The notes: a model not told the origin generated them from the sequence alone. A stretch of DNA of 64,000 nucleotides from Brytella acorum (GCF_029309905.1 NZ_JARBJP010000001.1:1-64000); one strand, 5' to 3'; counted from the first letter of the stretch, positions 17,445 through 25,791 are shown. Translations and numbers: made by a program.

Positions 17445-18042
17445 GGAAAACTCCGTATCCAATGTGAACCGCGCAGGGGAGGCAAGCTCATCTTCTTGCC
17501 ATCCATTCTACACCATTGGGCATTCCACGCTTGCGCTATCTGATTTTATAGCGCTTTTGCGTCATTATGGCGTGACACTGATCGCGGATGTGAGGGCTTT
17601 TCCGTATTCCCGACGTAATCGCGACTATGATGGCACCAGTCTCCAGCCGGAACTGGCGACACAGGGGATCGGATATAGTCATTTCCCAGAGCTTGGTGGA
17701 CGACGGCCACGGTCGAAGACGGTGCCTGCGGAGACCAACGCATTCTGGCGTGTCCAGAGTTTTCATAATTATGCTGATTATGCGCTTGGGGAAGAGTTTC
17801 ACCGAGGTCTCGTCCGGCTTATCGAGGCGGGACAGCAGGCGACTGTTGCGATCATGTGCGCGGAAGTGCTCTGGTGGCGCTGTCACAGGCGCATCGTTAC
17901 TGACTATCTCCTGGCCCACGGGGTGACAGTCTTTCATATCATGTCCATGACGGATGCCGTTCCCGCGCACCTCACTGAATCTGCGATTATTGATAGCAGT
18001 CGCCATATTACTTACCCACAGATAAACCCTTCCAGGGACTGA
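17443..18042 (+). CDS. DUF488 family protein
   Basis: 199 residues. FYTIGHSTLALSDFIALLRHYGVTLIADVRAFPYSRRN is the family signature, and IMCAEVLWWRCHRRIVTDYL matches the conserved C-terminal CxExxxxxCHR cluster. The role is unknown; it may be redox- or nucleic-acid-linked. The assigned start at 17443 avoids reading across the DUF2945 gene. Divergent start codons of the two genes overlap in CATG. Confidence 0.85.
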   Translation: MENSVSNVNRAGEASSSSCHPFYTIGHSTLALSDFIALLRHYGVTLIADVRAFPYSRRNRDYDGTSLQPELATQGIGYSHFPELGGRRPRSKTVPAETNAFWRVQSFHNYADYALGEEFHRGLVRLIEAGQQATVAIMCAEVLWWRCHRRIVTDYLLAHGVTVFHIMSMTDAVPAHLTESAIIDSSRHITYPQINPSRD

Positions 18043-18229
18043 AGGTAAAATGCGAGGCGTAAAAACATCCTGTTTCGAAAAAGCGGCATGATTTTTGATC
18101 GGGTGGCCCAGAGTGTTTTGTGTTTATGCCGACACAGGTCAATCTTGAGTGACCGAAAGCCACGCGTTACGATAACGGGCTGACATTCTGCATTCTGATG
18201 CGGAAATCTGGGTATTGGGAGAGGTGGAT

Positions 18230-18928
18230 ATGAAAAAACTTGGCTTAATTGGTGGAACAGGTCCAGAATCCACACTCATTTATTACAAGAAAATTGTTTA
18301 TGGAGCCAATAAGCAGGTTGGAAAGGAGTTTTTTCCTAATCTGACGATAGAAAGCCTGAATGTTTTCAATGTTCTAAAATATTGCTCGGACAGAGATTAT
18401 GATGGGTTAACGCGTTATCTCGTGGGCGGCATCAATAATCTGGTAGCAGCGGGCTGCGAGATCGTGTCGCTTACGGGGAATACGCCTCATATTGTTTTTG
18501 ATGCCTTGCGCGAACACTCGTCTGTGCCGCTTGTCAGCATTATCGAAACAACCCGCGATGAAGCAAAAAAGCAGGGTTTGAAAAAGTTAGGCCTGCTGGG
18601 CACCCGTTTCACCATGGAAGAGGATTTCTTCAAGAAACCGTTCAGGGAAGTCGGAATAGACGTGGTGATCCCCACAGGACATGATTTCGATTTCGTGGTG
18701 GAAAAAATATCGACCGAACTGGAACATGGAATAGTCAAACCGGCAACGCAGACCGAGTTTCTGAACATCATTCAGAGAATGACAGTTGCATCCGACATAG
18801 ATGCCGTTGTTCTCGGCTGTACAGAACTGCCGCTTCTGTTTGACGGTGTCACACTCTCGATACCATGTCTGGATACGCTCGAAATTCATGCAGAGGCACT
18901 TCTCTCTGCCATGGAACTGTCACGCTAA
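18230..18928 (+). CDS. Aspartate/glutamate racemase family protein
   Basis: 232 residues, usual length. MKKLGLIGGTGPESTLIYY opens the first domain. The catalytic pair appears to be Thr82 (LTGNTPH, where most racemases have Cys) and Cys197 (VLGCTELPLL). This Thr/Cys asymmetric arrangement is known from E. coli L-aspartate/glutamate-specific racemase, so activity may be confined to one stereoisomer. The start at 18230 has GGGAGAGGTGG upstream. It is the last cargo gene; the duplicated Toprim fragment begins 22 bases after it. Confidence 0.85.
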   Translation: MKKLGLIGGTGPESTLIYYKKIVYGANKQVGKEFFPNLTIESLNVFNVLKYCSDRDYDGLTRYLVGGINNLVAAGCEIVSLTGNTPHIVFDALREHSSVPLVSIIETTRDEAKKQGLKKLGLLGTRFTMEEDFFKKPFREVGIDVVIPTGHDFDFVVEKISTELEHGIVKPATQTEFLNIIQRMTVASDIDAVVLGCTELPLLFDGVTLSIPCLDTLEIHAEALLSAMELSR

Positions 18929-18950
18929 TTTTCAGGATCCCGCTGTCGCT

Positions 18951-19478
18951 CCGACCCAGACCAGGCCCACGCTAATCGCGGTCGTCACCGACCTCGACGG
19001 CACGTTGACCGGTATGCATTGTATCTGACTGGCGCGGGACGGGCGCGGCAAGGCCCCTGTCGAAATCCCCCGCCGGGCCATGGGCGACCTGCTTGGCAAT
19101 GCCGTGCGCTTTGGCCCGGTGTCCGACGTTCTGGCGGCAGGCGAAGGGATCGAGACGGTGCTGTCGCTCCGGGAGGTCATGCCCGATCTGCCGCTCGCCG
19201 CCGGCCTGTCCTCGGTGCATCTCGCCGCCATGGCGTTTCCGCCGACGCTGCGCCGCCTCTACGTGCTGCGCGATGACGACCCGGCCGGAGACCATGCGGT
19301 AGCGACCCTGATGGCCCGGACGCAGGAGGCCGGGATCGAGTGCCTCGTGCTGTCACCACGTCTGGCGGATTTCAACGATGATCTGCGTTATCTCGGGCGT
19401 GGGGCGATGCGGGCAATCCTGCATCCCCAGCTTGCCCCGCAGGACGTGGCGCGGTTTCTGCAGCCCGTCACGCACTGA
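18951..19478 (+). pseudogene. Toprim protein, 3' fragment (duplicate) with in-frame opal
   Basis: This continues at constant offset the C-terminal 175 codons of the Toprim gene at 9973-11019 but has no start. TGG (Trp, 10,567) of the intact copy is TGA at 19,026-19,028. From ATG 19,080 onward a 132-residue Toprim fragment with AAGEGIETVLSL and YVLRDDDPAG could still be made. Similarity starts abruptly near 18,951 after the racemase gene. Confidence 0.85.
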
Positions 19479-19520
19479 AGCGAGCCGGGAAGAGGGTGTG
19501 AGGGTCATCTTCTTTCCCGT
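18951..19520 (+). repeat. Direct repeat, right copy (Toprim 3' end)
   Basis: Partner of 10,492-11,060. Same orientation; recombination between the two copies would remove about 8.46 kb of cargo and leave one Toprim gene next to the DUF2493-type gene, the arrangement I expect to be ancestral. Confidence 0.85.
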
Positions 19521-19800
19521 GTGGCGCGGGGCTGTCCCGTTTTCCGGATAGGGCGCGCCCGCAGCCTTTCAGGAAGGGGAGCGGGCGTCAGTCAGGCCGG
19601 CCCTGCAATGGCGGAGCCGGCTATTTTCCGCCGCGCGGGACTGCGTCCGCGCTTTGCATCGCGAAACAAAATAGCCGTCTTCCTGCCATCCTCCACTGCG
19701 TTCCGGCCGCGCGTTGCGCGGTTCGGGCCCGGCCTTCGTCTGCCGCTATCCGCCCCCGGAAAGGCCGCGAGTGGCGCGGCCAGAACCGGAGGACAGACCC
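19479..19800 (+). other. Non-coding leader of the DUF2493-type gene with inverted repeat
   Basis: No supported gene. It contains a perfect 10-bp inverted repeat, CGGCTATTTT (19,618-19,627) and AAAATAGCCG (19,668-19,677), around a 40-base GC-rich loop, then GGAGGACAGACCC before the ATG at 19,801. It may be a leader RNA or protein-binding site. Confidence 0.5.
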
Positions 19801-20055
19801 ATGACCCGCACACAGGACGATTTCGAACCCGCCCACGCCACCTCTTCAACCGCCCATGTGCTGGCGGAACTCCAGCTTTACGGCCACCGTCCCTTCGAGG
19901 ATGAGCCGGACCCGAGGTCCTTGCCCGACGCCAGCCAGATCGAGGGCGCGGTTGCCGATATCTTCGACGCCCTGTCAGCCACGCTGACCGACACAAGGCT
20001 GGAACCCGATCTCGAACCGCTGCTCTGGTCCACTGTAGGTATCCAGAATGTTTGA
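19801..20055 (+). pseudogene. DUF2493-type ICE-core protein, truncated by the Mu-like element
   Basis: Reads MTRTQDDFEPAHATSSTAHV, then AELQLYGHRPFEDEPDPR and LEPLLWSTV, which I recognise as the N-terminal part of a conserved plasmid/ICE protein of about 300 residues with a C-terminal DUF2493 (SLOG-like) domain. The native sequence stops at base 20,033, where the inverted repeat of the Mu-like element starts; the last seven residues and the stop are encoded by the element. The continuation of the gene is not found at the other end of the element. Confidence 0.75.
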
Positions 20056-20057
20056 TG
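20034..20057 (-). repeat. Terminal inverted repeat, right end of the Mu-like element
   Basis: Begins TGTAGGT and contains GTTTGATG at 20,050-20,057, the block shared with the left end; this is the likely MuA-binding site R1. Confidence 0.8.
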
Positions 20058-20127
20058 GTGACGATAGCAATGATTGATGCGGGATTGCGTGAGACGTCGT
20101 GGGATTTGAAGGGCCTGTCCAACTGCC

Positions 20128-20910
20128 TTATTTGATTTGGGGCGCGCTTGGCTTTGCTCGAAAGATTTTCAATCCTTCTTCGACTTGCTTACGAGACTTG
20201 TATCGGGTCAGATTTTTATTCTGCTGTGACGCAAGGAAGTGCCTGACTGCGGACAGGTTTCCCACCCTATCCGGCCCAAAATGCTTAACGGCCTCGGTAT
20301 GCAGGTCAGCTCCTCGAAGGAGGGGAGCATTCTCGATCAGCCAGGCACTCAACTCCGCGTCGATCCATATTCCGTGACGGCGCACTCTGCTGGTGCCTTG
20401 CAGGCGACATAAAAACCGCCGCAAGGTCTCGTAGCTGGGCGTAAGTTCCTTGCCAAATTTTTCCCGGCATAGATTGCGAAGATCAACGGTCTTATGTTCT
20501 TTATATTCTTCACGAAGCCATTCCGCGACTTGTGGTTTGTCACTGAAGAAATCGCGCTCTTCAAGACGCCGTTTGCGTCCCTCGCTCTTGAGGAAAGCGG
20601 CGACCGTTGATCTGGACGGAATGCGTGACACGCCGAACTGGTCGACGCATGCGTCTCGTATCTGATCGAGCGATCCAAGTGTCTGATTTCGACGCAGCCA
20701 GTCCGCCAGTTCGCGGTCACGGCGTAGTTGGTGCAGATATGGCGCGCCTTTTTTGGCTGTTCCAAGAAAAGTCGCGATATCTGCGGCTGTCAGATTGGTA
20801 TCACGTCCAAATTTGATCCTCACTGCGCCAGCCATCGCTGAATATGTGATGAATGGAATGGTGATCATTTCCAAGAGGAAATCCGCTATATTTTTCGGAA
20901 ATTTTTCCAT
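20128..20910 (-). CDS. Protein with three tandem WL...FG...L repeat modules
   Basis: 260 residues, family not recognised. After a ~60-residue lead with a possible DNA-binding segment (LTAADIATFLGTAKKGAPYLHQL), three modules repeat with a period of 59-60 residues. Each has WL at 71, 131 and 190, an amphipathic helix, FG at 92, 152 and 211, then a short helix ending in FL at 106, 166 and 225 (e.g. STVAAFLK, ETLRRFL, AVRHFL). Each module looks like a small helical, perhaps helix-turn-helix, unit, so the protein could bind a repeated DNA site. It is the last gene before the right end, where other Mu-like phages place host-modifying or accessory genes. Confidence 0.55.
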   Translation of the reverse strand: MEKFPKNIADFLLEMITIPFITYSAMAGAVRIKFGRDTNLTAADIATFLGTAKKGAPYLHQLRRDRELADWLRRNQTLGSLDQIRDACVDQFGVSRIPSRSTVAAFLKSEGRKRRLEERDFFSDKPQVAEWLREEYKEHKTVDLRNLCREKFGKELTPSYETLRRFLCRLQGTSRVRRHGIWIDAELSAWLIENAPLLRGADLHTEAVKHFGPDRVGNLSAVRHFLASQQNKNLTRYKSRKQVEEGLKIFRAKPSAPQIK

Positions 20911-21000
20911 GATATCATATCGCCTGTCGTAGGAGCCATAACCGATGGCACTTTTGCGATTTTACTATATGACGCACTGAAAAGTGCTATAATTTGCAAA

Positions 21001-21098
21001 GACGCGCTGCGACACGGTGTTATTCTGCCTGCCGTAGGACCGTCCCCTCGGGGACGGGATCGCTATGAGGGGTTCCCGGCAGGCCCCTCCGGCGCGTC
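21001..21098 (-). ncRNA. Structured element, candidate RNA or operator (strand uncertain)
   Basis: Nested inverted repeats: GACGCGC (21,001-21,007) with GCGCGTC (21,092-21,098); CCTGCCG (21,028-21,034) with CGGCAGG (21,077-21,083); and inside, CCGTCCCC (21,040-21,047) with GGGGACGG (21,050-21,057). GAGGGG (21,067) and CCCCTC (21,084) could pair alternatively with each other, giving a switch or pseudoknot. It sits between two minus-strand genes of the Mu-like element. A terminator is unlikely because no T run follows on either strand. Confidence 0.5.
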
Positions 21099-21101
21099 GC
21101 C

Positions 21102-21644
21102 TCAATGCAAGGTTTCGGGGTTGCCCACCGGATCAGGCAAAACAACCCAGATCAGATTGATCCCCATGCATCCAAGCCGGACCATGGCTGTTTCGAGTTC
21201 GGCGTCCTGCCGCGCCCATGCCCAGACAAGCTGACGTGAAGCGTCCACATCTCCATTCTTTGCTTCGGCTGCCCGGAGCATCGCGGACGCGAAGACCTCG
21301 CGCGCCGCATGGACCTTGGCCTCACTCAGCGGATTATGTTCGGCAAGAATGGCCGGTGTCATCGTGACCCCGCTGTGCGGTCCATGCTCAGCGTCCCCCT
21401 GATCCACGACAGCCTTCGCTTCGGACAACGAAACTGTCGCGACCTGTGAGGTAGCGATCATCAGACGAACGAGCGCCAGTCGGAAAGCCTTGTCGCGCTG
21501 TGCATTGCGCCACAAGGCTTCCGACATCTGTATGGCCTTACCCTTGCTCAGTTCCAGGCCCTTCAGATGCCCTTGATGAACAATGCGCTTCGCCGTCTCA
21601 AGGCGTGGTGGAGATAGCGGGTTGTGCGTCATCTTCCCGCTCAT
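21102..21644 (-). CDS. Hypothetical protein downstream of the head gene
   Basis: 180 residues, not recognised. Mostly helical and charged with two similar segments (NPLSPPRLETAKRIVHQG near residue 7 and NPLSEAKVHAAREVFASA near 105), suggesting an internal duplication. The start at 21,644 lies 4 bases after the head-protein stop, with GGAGGAG upstream; a longer frame into the head gene is not supported. Its place suggests a virion or assembly-related role (inference). Confidence 0.55.
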   Translation of the reverse strand: MSGKMTHNPLSPPRLETAKRIVHQGHLKGLELSKGKAIQMSEALWRNAQRDKAFRLALVRLMIATSQVATVSLSEAKAVVDQGDAEHGPHSGVTMTPAILAEHNPLSEAKVHAAREVFASAMLRAAEAKNGDVDASRQLVWAWARQDAELETAMVRLGCMGINLIWVVLPDPVGNPETLH

Positions 21645-21648
21645 ATTC

Positions 21649-22668
21649 TCATGCTCCTCCCGACGCGCTCGGTGGCTGGCCATTTGCTGTTGTGACATAT
21701 CCTGACCCATAGGTGGCTTGGCTCAAGATAAAGTCAGCCGCTGCGTTCCACACTGGAGTTGCGTTGCTGGCTTCAAGAAGGAATTGCGTGATGATCGGTA
21801 CTGCCGATCCGGCCCATTCATTGGTGGTTGCCGCAATCATCTCGGAACGTAGTATCCTCAATGCGGCATGTTCATTGCCCGGTGTGGTCACAAGATGAGT
21901 GGGACGAATGCCAAGAGGGCGGCCCGTGTCCGATGTTTGGCTCATCATGGCAGCACGAACAACGGCATAATTATATGGCGTCAGAGGGTCTGTGCAGGCA
22001 AAAGCAGTCTGCCATAGACCATATCCGACGTTATATCGAGCATCGACACCGTAGAGAAACTGGTTGTTAAAAAAGACATTGTCGTCTCGGAGATTGGTTT
22101 TCGCAACAAGAGTCGCTGGACGTCGTGCCTGAAACAGCAGCGGACGAATAGGCCGACTACAATCTAGAAGGAACCATGGGGCACAGTTTCCCGACCCGAA
22201 AACATTGGAGCATGTCTTCTGCAAAGAAGCATTGTCCATATTCACGGGGTGCTCAGTATCGAAAAAATTCTGCCCATCATAACATTTCTGGACGAACTCT
22301 TCGCCTAGCAGCTTGAAGATCAACTCATCCCGATGCGCTACAGCAGCCTGGGCCATTTCCTCGAATATTGGCGTATAGATACCATGCTGGTCATCCTCTA
22401 TTTCCTCGCGTTTGATAGCAATGGTGCTTTCCCATGTTTTGTTTTCGACCTGGAAACCCTGGCTCCCAAGCTGATTGAGACTGCGAGAACCAATCCATTC
22501 GCGGATGCGAGGAATATTGTTCAGCCAAGCATATCCTTGCACACGGGTAGCGCTGGGAATAACCATGGAAATATCTTTGTAATAACTTGGTGCCGTAGCG
22601 AGGGACTTATTGAATGCCGTGCTAAGACCAACAAAAAACGCATCAATGTTAGATTGATTGATATTCAT
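21649..22668 (-). CDS. Mu-like major head subunit (gpT family)
   Basis: 339 residues. MNINQSNIDAFFVGLSTAFNKSL at the start, IPRIREWIGSR near residue 45 and KTWESTIAIKREEIEDDQHGIY near 70 are characteristic of Mu gpT-like capsid proteins (usual length about 300). The start at 22,668 is almost directly after the protease stop. It forms the capsid shell in Mu-type phages. The central region (around NCAPWFLLDCSRPIRPLLFQ) and the C terminus (LLEASNATPVWNAAADFILS) are also typical. The gene appears intact. Confidence 0.85.
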   Translation of the reverse strand: MNINQSNIDAFFVGLSTAFNKSLATAPSYYKDISMVIPSATRVQGYAWLNNIPRIREWIGSRSLNQLGSQGFQVENKTWESTIAIKREEIEDDQHGIYTPIFEEMAQAAVAHRDELIFKLLGEEFVQKCYDGQNFFDTEHPVNMDNASLQKTCSNVFGSGNCAPWFLLDCSRPIRPLLFQARRPATLVAKTNLRDDNVFFNNQFLYGVDARYNVGYGLWQTAFACTDPLTPYNYAVVRAAMMSQTSDTGRPLGIRPTHLVTTPGNEHAALRILRSEMIAATTNEWAGSAVPIITQFLLEASNATPVWNAAADFILSQATYGSGYVTTANGQPPSASGGA

Positions 22669-22669
22669 T

Positions 22670-23623
22670 TTACACTCCGTATTTCCGGACATCTTCCGGC
22701 GAGATTCCCATGCTGTTGAGCACGTCATTGTCAGGAAGGCTTTGCTCGCTGGTCTTGCGCCGCATGCGAATGCTGTAGTTTGGCTCCGCCAGGATGGAGA
22801 GATGCGAGTTGATCGGTTCTCCCGCGCCTTCAATGAAATCCTGAAAGGCCGCATAATTCTGAGTGCAGAGACTGATGGCCCAGTCCTTCATGAACGGCAG
22901 CAGTTGGTGTCCAAGCATGGCCTGGTGAACCAGCTTTTCCGCGACTTCCTGCGGTACACCAGAATTCTGACGGTTATACTGGCTCATCAGAGACTGGAAC
23001 ATCTCGACCGGCACGAACTTCGTCGGGTCCGCCGTATGTTTCGAAACCATGATTTTTCGCAGTTTTTCAAGGATCACTTCGCGCGTGGTATCGAGCGGAA
23101 GCTGCATCGTCCTCAGAACGTCCTGGGTGAACTGCTCAAGGTCGGTAGGGGCCGTCTCACCGTCCACAAATGTCGTTGCCGTATTAAGCGCGACCAGATT
23201 CGTGAGGTTGGGCGTATTGGTGAGCGCGGCATTGAGGATTTTTTTAATGTCTCCATCGACATCGTGCTCAACGACAGGAGAAATGAAGCGATATCGCTTT
23301 TCTGCCACGTCACTCCGCCCCTGCGGGGTCCACTCTACATGCCCCCAGATGCCGTCCGGACGCGCTTCCATACGGTCAATCCAGCCTGCGGCAGGTGCCT
23401 GCCCACCGTTTTTGGCGGCATGATAGAGGGCATGATTGTAGTCGAGTGGCAGGCTTCGACCACCAGGGGGCATAGAGCGAGCGACAACTTCGTTGGCGTC
23501 GTTCAACGAGAAGGAAGGCCCGGTTTCACCCTTGAAGGTGCCAGCCGGAACCAAATGAACCCACTCGGGCACATTGCTGCCCTGCGCCGTATGGAGCGCA
23601 AGGCATAGGTGGTGTTCGCTCAT
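22670..23623 (-). CDS. Mu-like capsid maturation protease/scaffold (gpI family)
   Basis: 317 residues. SLPLDYNHAL (catalytic Asp/His region), PAAGWIDRMEARPDGIWGHVEWTPQG, a conserved RFISPVVEHD, and AALTNTPNL are family marks of Mu I protein, a protease that also scaffolds the prohead. The C-terminal ~100 residues would act as scaffold and include MGISPEDVRKYG at the end. The start ATG overlaps the stop of the Mor gene (TGATG), giving direct coupling of an early regulator and a late structural gene, which is not the Mu order. Confidence 0.85.
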   Translation of the reverse strand: MSEHHLCLALHTAQGSNVPEWVHLVPAGTFKGETGPSFSLNDANEVVARSMPPGGRSLPLDYNHALYHAAKNGGQAPAAGWIDRMEARPDGIWGHVEWTPQGRSDVAEKRYRFISPVVEHDVDGDIKKILNAALTNTPNLTNLVALNTATTFVDGETAPTDLEQFTQDVLRTMQLPLDTTREVILEKLRKIMVSKHTADPTKFVPVEMFQSLMSQYNRQNSGVPQEVAEKLVHQAMLGHQLLPFMKDWAISLCTQNYAAFQDFIEGAGEPINSHLSILAEPNYSIRMRRKTSEQSLPDNDVLNSMGISPEDVRKYGV

Positions 23624-24051
23624 CAGGATTTTTCCTCCAGGAGCATTGACGTTCGTTTTTCGTCATTTTTGGATCGCGAGAGAGCGCGAGAGACCGTTCG
23701 GCGATGGCAACCGACTTTCCGGGCAATCTCGTCGTTGGATAGACCCTGGGCATGATAGTGGTGGACACGCCATGTTCGACTGAAAGGGACGCACCACGTC
23801 ATTCCAGCCCCACCTTCCACAATCATGGCAGCCGAACGCCAGCCCAAGGACTTGATGAGCCTTACCGCGCAGCTATCGTTTTTCTCTGAGAGGTTCAGGG
23901 TCGTTGGAATGTAGATGCGCGTGCCCGCGAATTTCTCCAGAAAATGAGCGACGTCAGAGGGGCCGCAGTTCTCCACGAGCCATTCCAGATTGGGGCCAGT
24001 GCAACAATCTTTATAGTCGCTGCCATCAAGGGAGTCGGGAAGAGAAGTCAT
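23623..24051 (-). CDS. Mor-family transcription activator
   Basis: 142 residues, as expected for Mor/C proteins. The dimerisation part contains KFAGTRIYIPTTLNL (the family's GGxxIYIP-like strand) and the C-terminal helix-turn-helix is GLSNDEIARKVGCHRRTVSRAL. Mor switches on the middle promoter in Mu. Here, its end is fused by one-base overlap to the protease gene, so the middle/late cascade seems to have been collapsed. Start at 24,051 chosen; an upstream ATG at 24,063 is possible. Confidence 0.8.
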   Translation of the reverse strand: MTSLPDSLDGSDYKDCCTGPNLEWLVENCGPSDVAHFLEKFAGTRIYIPTTLNLSEKNDSCAVRLIKSLGWRSAAMIVEGGAGMTWCVPFSRTWRVHHYHAQGLSNDEIARKVGCHRRTVSRALSRSKNDEKRTSMLLEEKS

Positions 24052-24265
24052 GCCGCAAAGCATGGGACATCTGTCATCAGCATTTAACGGTGACAGATTG
24101 CACCGGGTGGTTGCTCTATGGGCTTTCTTCTACGCCCGGCTCTCCCGCAGCAGTGCCCGAACGATGTGAAGAGCCGCGCTGATTTTTAAAACGCGAATAA
24201 AACGCTTTAAAACGGGTCTACGCGGCGCACAGTTGCGTTGGGCATACCAACATGCGTCCGAGGCA

Positions 24266-24715
24266 TCAGATGTCCTCTACGGGCGTTCCGCGAGCGACCA
24301 TCTGTTTGAGGGCGATCAGCGCTTTCCGGGCTTCATCTTCCGGCAGGAAACGGAGAGCCGAAACCTTGAACGTCCGTTCCAGCCATTTGCCCAGTTGGGC
24401 TTCGGTTCCAGTGCCCTCGCTATATAAGTGCCACTGGCGACGGATCGCGGCGACCTGCCCGGTAGTCGCGAAGCCTGGACGATCGCCGAAATTCCGTCGG
24501 TTGCTGTCGCTCTGGAAGCCGAGGCGGCCGAATTCGTCCATCACGCGGCGGAAGCCGTCTGAGGAGAGGTCGCGTGCGCTGGCGACACCGGCCGTCCGCA
24601 TCAGGACGAGCCGGTAGGTGTCCTCGTCCAGGTCGAGACGCTTGCGCGCCACCTGAACGAGCCGGACCTTCGCCGGAGCCAGTGGCTTAGCCTTGCGCGG
24701 CACGATCCAACTCAT
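24266..24715 (-). CDS. GemA-like regulatory protein (gp16, DUF1018)
   Basis: 149 residues. VQVARKRLDLDEDTYRLVLMRTAGVASARDLSSDGFRRVMDEFGRLGF is a clear GemA/DUF1018 pattern and ATTGQVAAIRRQWHLY the second conserved block. In Mu GemA affects host gene expression and DNA supercoiling. The start at 24,715 overlaps the preceding small gene by 29 bases; a longer TTG-initiated form is possible. Confidence 0.85.
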   Translation of the reverse strand: MSWIVPRKAKPLAPAKVRLVQVARKRLDLDEDTYRLVLMRTAGVASARDLSSDGFRRVMDEFGRLGFQSDSNRRNFGDRPGFATTGQVAAIRRQWHLYSEGTGTEAQLGKWLERTFKVSALRFLPEDEARKALIALKQMVARGTPVEDI

Positions 24716-24911
24716 TGAGAGAGTCCCGCAATGCTCCCAGGCGAGCGTGCGCCACTGACACATTTTCGCAAGCAGCTTCAACAAGCTTCATCATATCATC
24801 CGGCTGCCGTAGGCTCTCAAGGGCTTCCTGGAGTAGATGAAGGGTTCCGAAGAGCATGAAACCAAGTTTCATGGCCTCGGTTTCGGCATTGAATAGTGGC
24901 GTCGTATTCAT
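24687..24911 (-). CDS. Small hypothetical protein between MuB and GemA
   Basis: 74 residues, helical (LGFMLFGTLHLLQEALESLRQPDDMMKLVEAA). ATG 24,911 lies 4 bases after the MuB stop with GGAGG upstream. Mu-like phages carry several small early genes of unknown role here. Confidence 0.6.
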   Translation of the reverse strand: MNTTPLFNAETEAMKLGFMLFGTLHLLQEALESLRQPDDMMKLVEAACENVSVAHARLGALRDSLNELDRAAQG

Positions 24912-24915
24912 GGCG

Positions 24916-25791
24916 TCAGTCCTCCAGAGCGAGGGTAGACCAGGCGCTTGCAAGGTCCTGTTGAGACAAAGATGTTCCGTTTCCAACCGCCGACATGAGA
25001 GCAAGCTGAATAGTCTTGACGACGCAACGAAGGCCGCCGGGCAACTGTGCGATACCGGAGAGGAAGTCGAGGGCGTCTGGATCGACGAGGTCGTATTGGG
25101 CGGACAGCTTCGATACGTCGGATTGGGAAGGTCGCGTAAGCCTGACCTTCATACCAATGCGGCTGTTGAAATTATCTGATGTTTCCACCTTTGCCTTCAG
25201 ATTGGCATTTCCGCATACGACAAGGCCGATTTCCCCCTCGTCAAAGATGCGTCGAAGTTCCTCAATTGCGCCTTTGTCAAGATGTTGGGCTTCATCCACC
25301 AGGAGAATGCCGCCTGTTTTGACGACGCGCGCCACAATGGCACGACGGATGTCCGCCGCCCCGCCTTTGACCGGCAAGCCGAGAGTGATCCCGATCTCCT
25401 GCAACATCGGCACCTTGCTGGATGTGTCGGGCGACATCGTTACCAGCCAGACGCTGGCCCCTTTCTGCTTGTATTCCTTCAGGGTGATGGTTTTCCCGAC
25501 ACCCGGTTCGCCGTGAATCATGACAAGGCTTCTCGTCGCCTGAGTGAAGCGCAGTCCAGTCATGATACGCCCCGAAGAGGTTGTATCGACAAATTCATGT
25601 CCGATCGTCAGGATCGCCGGAACATTGTCTCCATCGTAACGATCCATGAGAAACCGAGAAAGCGCGGCACTGCTGATGCCAGACTCACGCGCCACCAGCG
25701 CCTTTCTGAATGCGCGTTCCTCAATGATCTGATTGACCCGAGCGCGGATGTCGGCGACATCAGGCTTGGGGCTCTCGGTGTTTTCTGCCAT
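24916..25791 (-). CDS. MuB-like AAA+ ATPase, transposition target selector
   Basis: 291 residues. An N-terminal helix-turn-helix (residues 30-55: LVARESGISSAALSRFL) precedes an AAA+ core with Walker A GEPGVGKT (94-101) and Walker B GILLVDEAQ (161-169). MuB forms ATP-dependent filaments on DNA, recruits MuA to target sites and gives transposition immunity. The start at 25,791 has GAGG 7 bases upstream; a longer reading begins inside the MuA 3' side and is less likely. Confidence 0.9.
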   Translation of the reverse strand: MAENTESPKPDVADIRARVNQIIEERAFRKALVARESGISSAALSRFLMDRYDGDNVPAILTIGHEFVDTTSSGRIMTGLRFTQATRSLVMIHGEPGVGKTITLKEYKQKGASVWLVTMSPDTSSKVPMLQEIGITLGLPVKGGAADIRRAIVARVVKTGGILLVDEAQHLDKGAIEELRRIFDEGEIGLVVCGNANLKAKVETSDNFNSRIGMKVRLTRPSQSDVSKLSAQYDLVDPDALDFLSGIAQLPGGLRCVVKTIQLALMSAVGNGTSLSQQDLASAWSTLALED

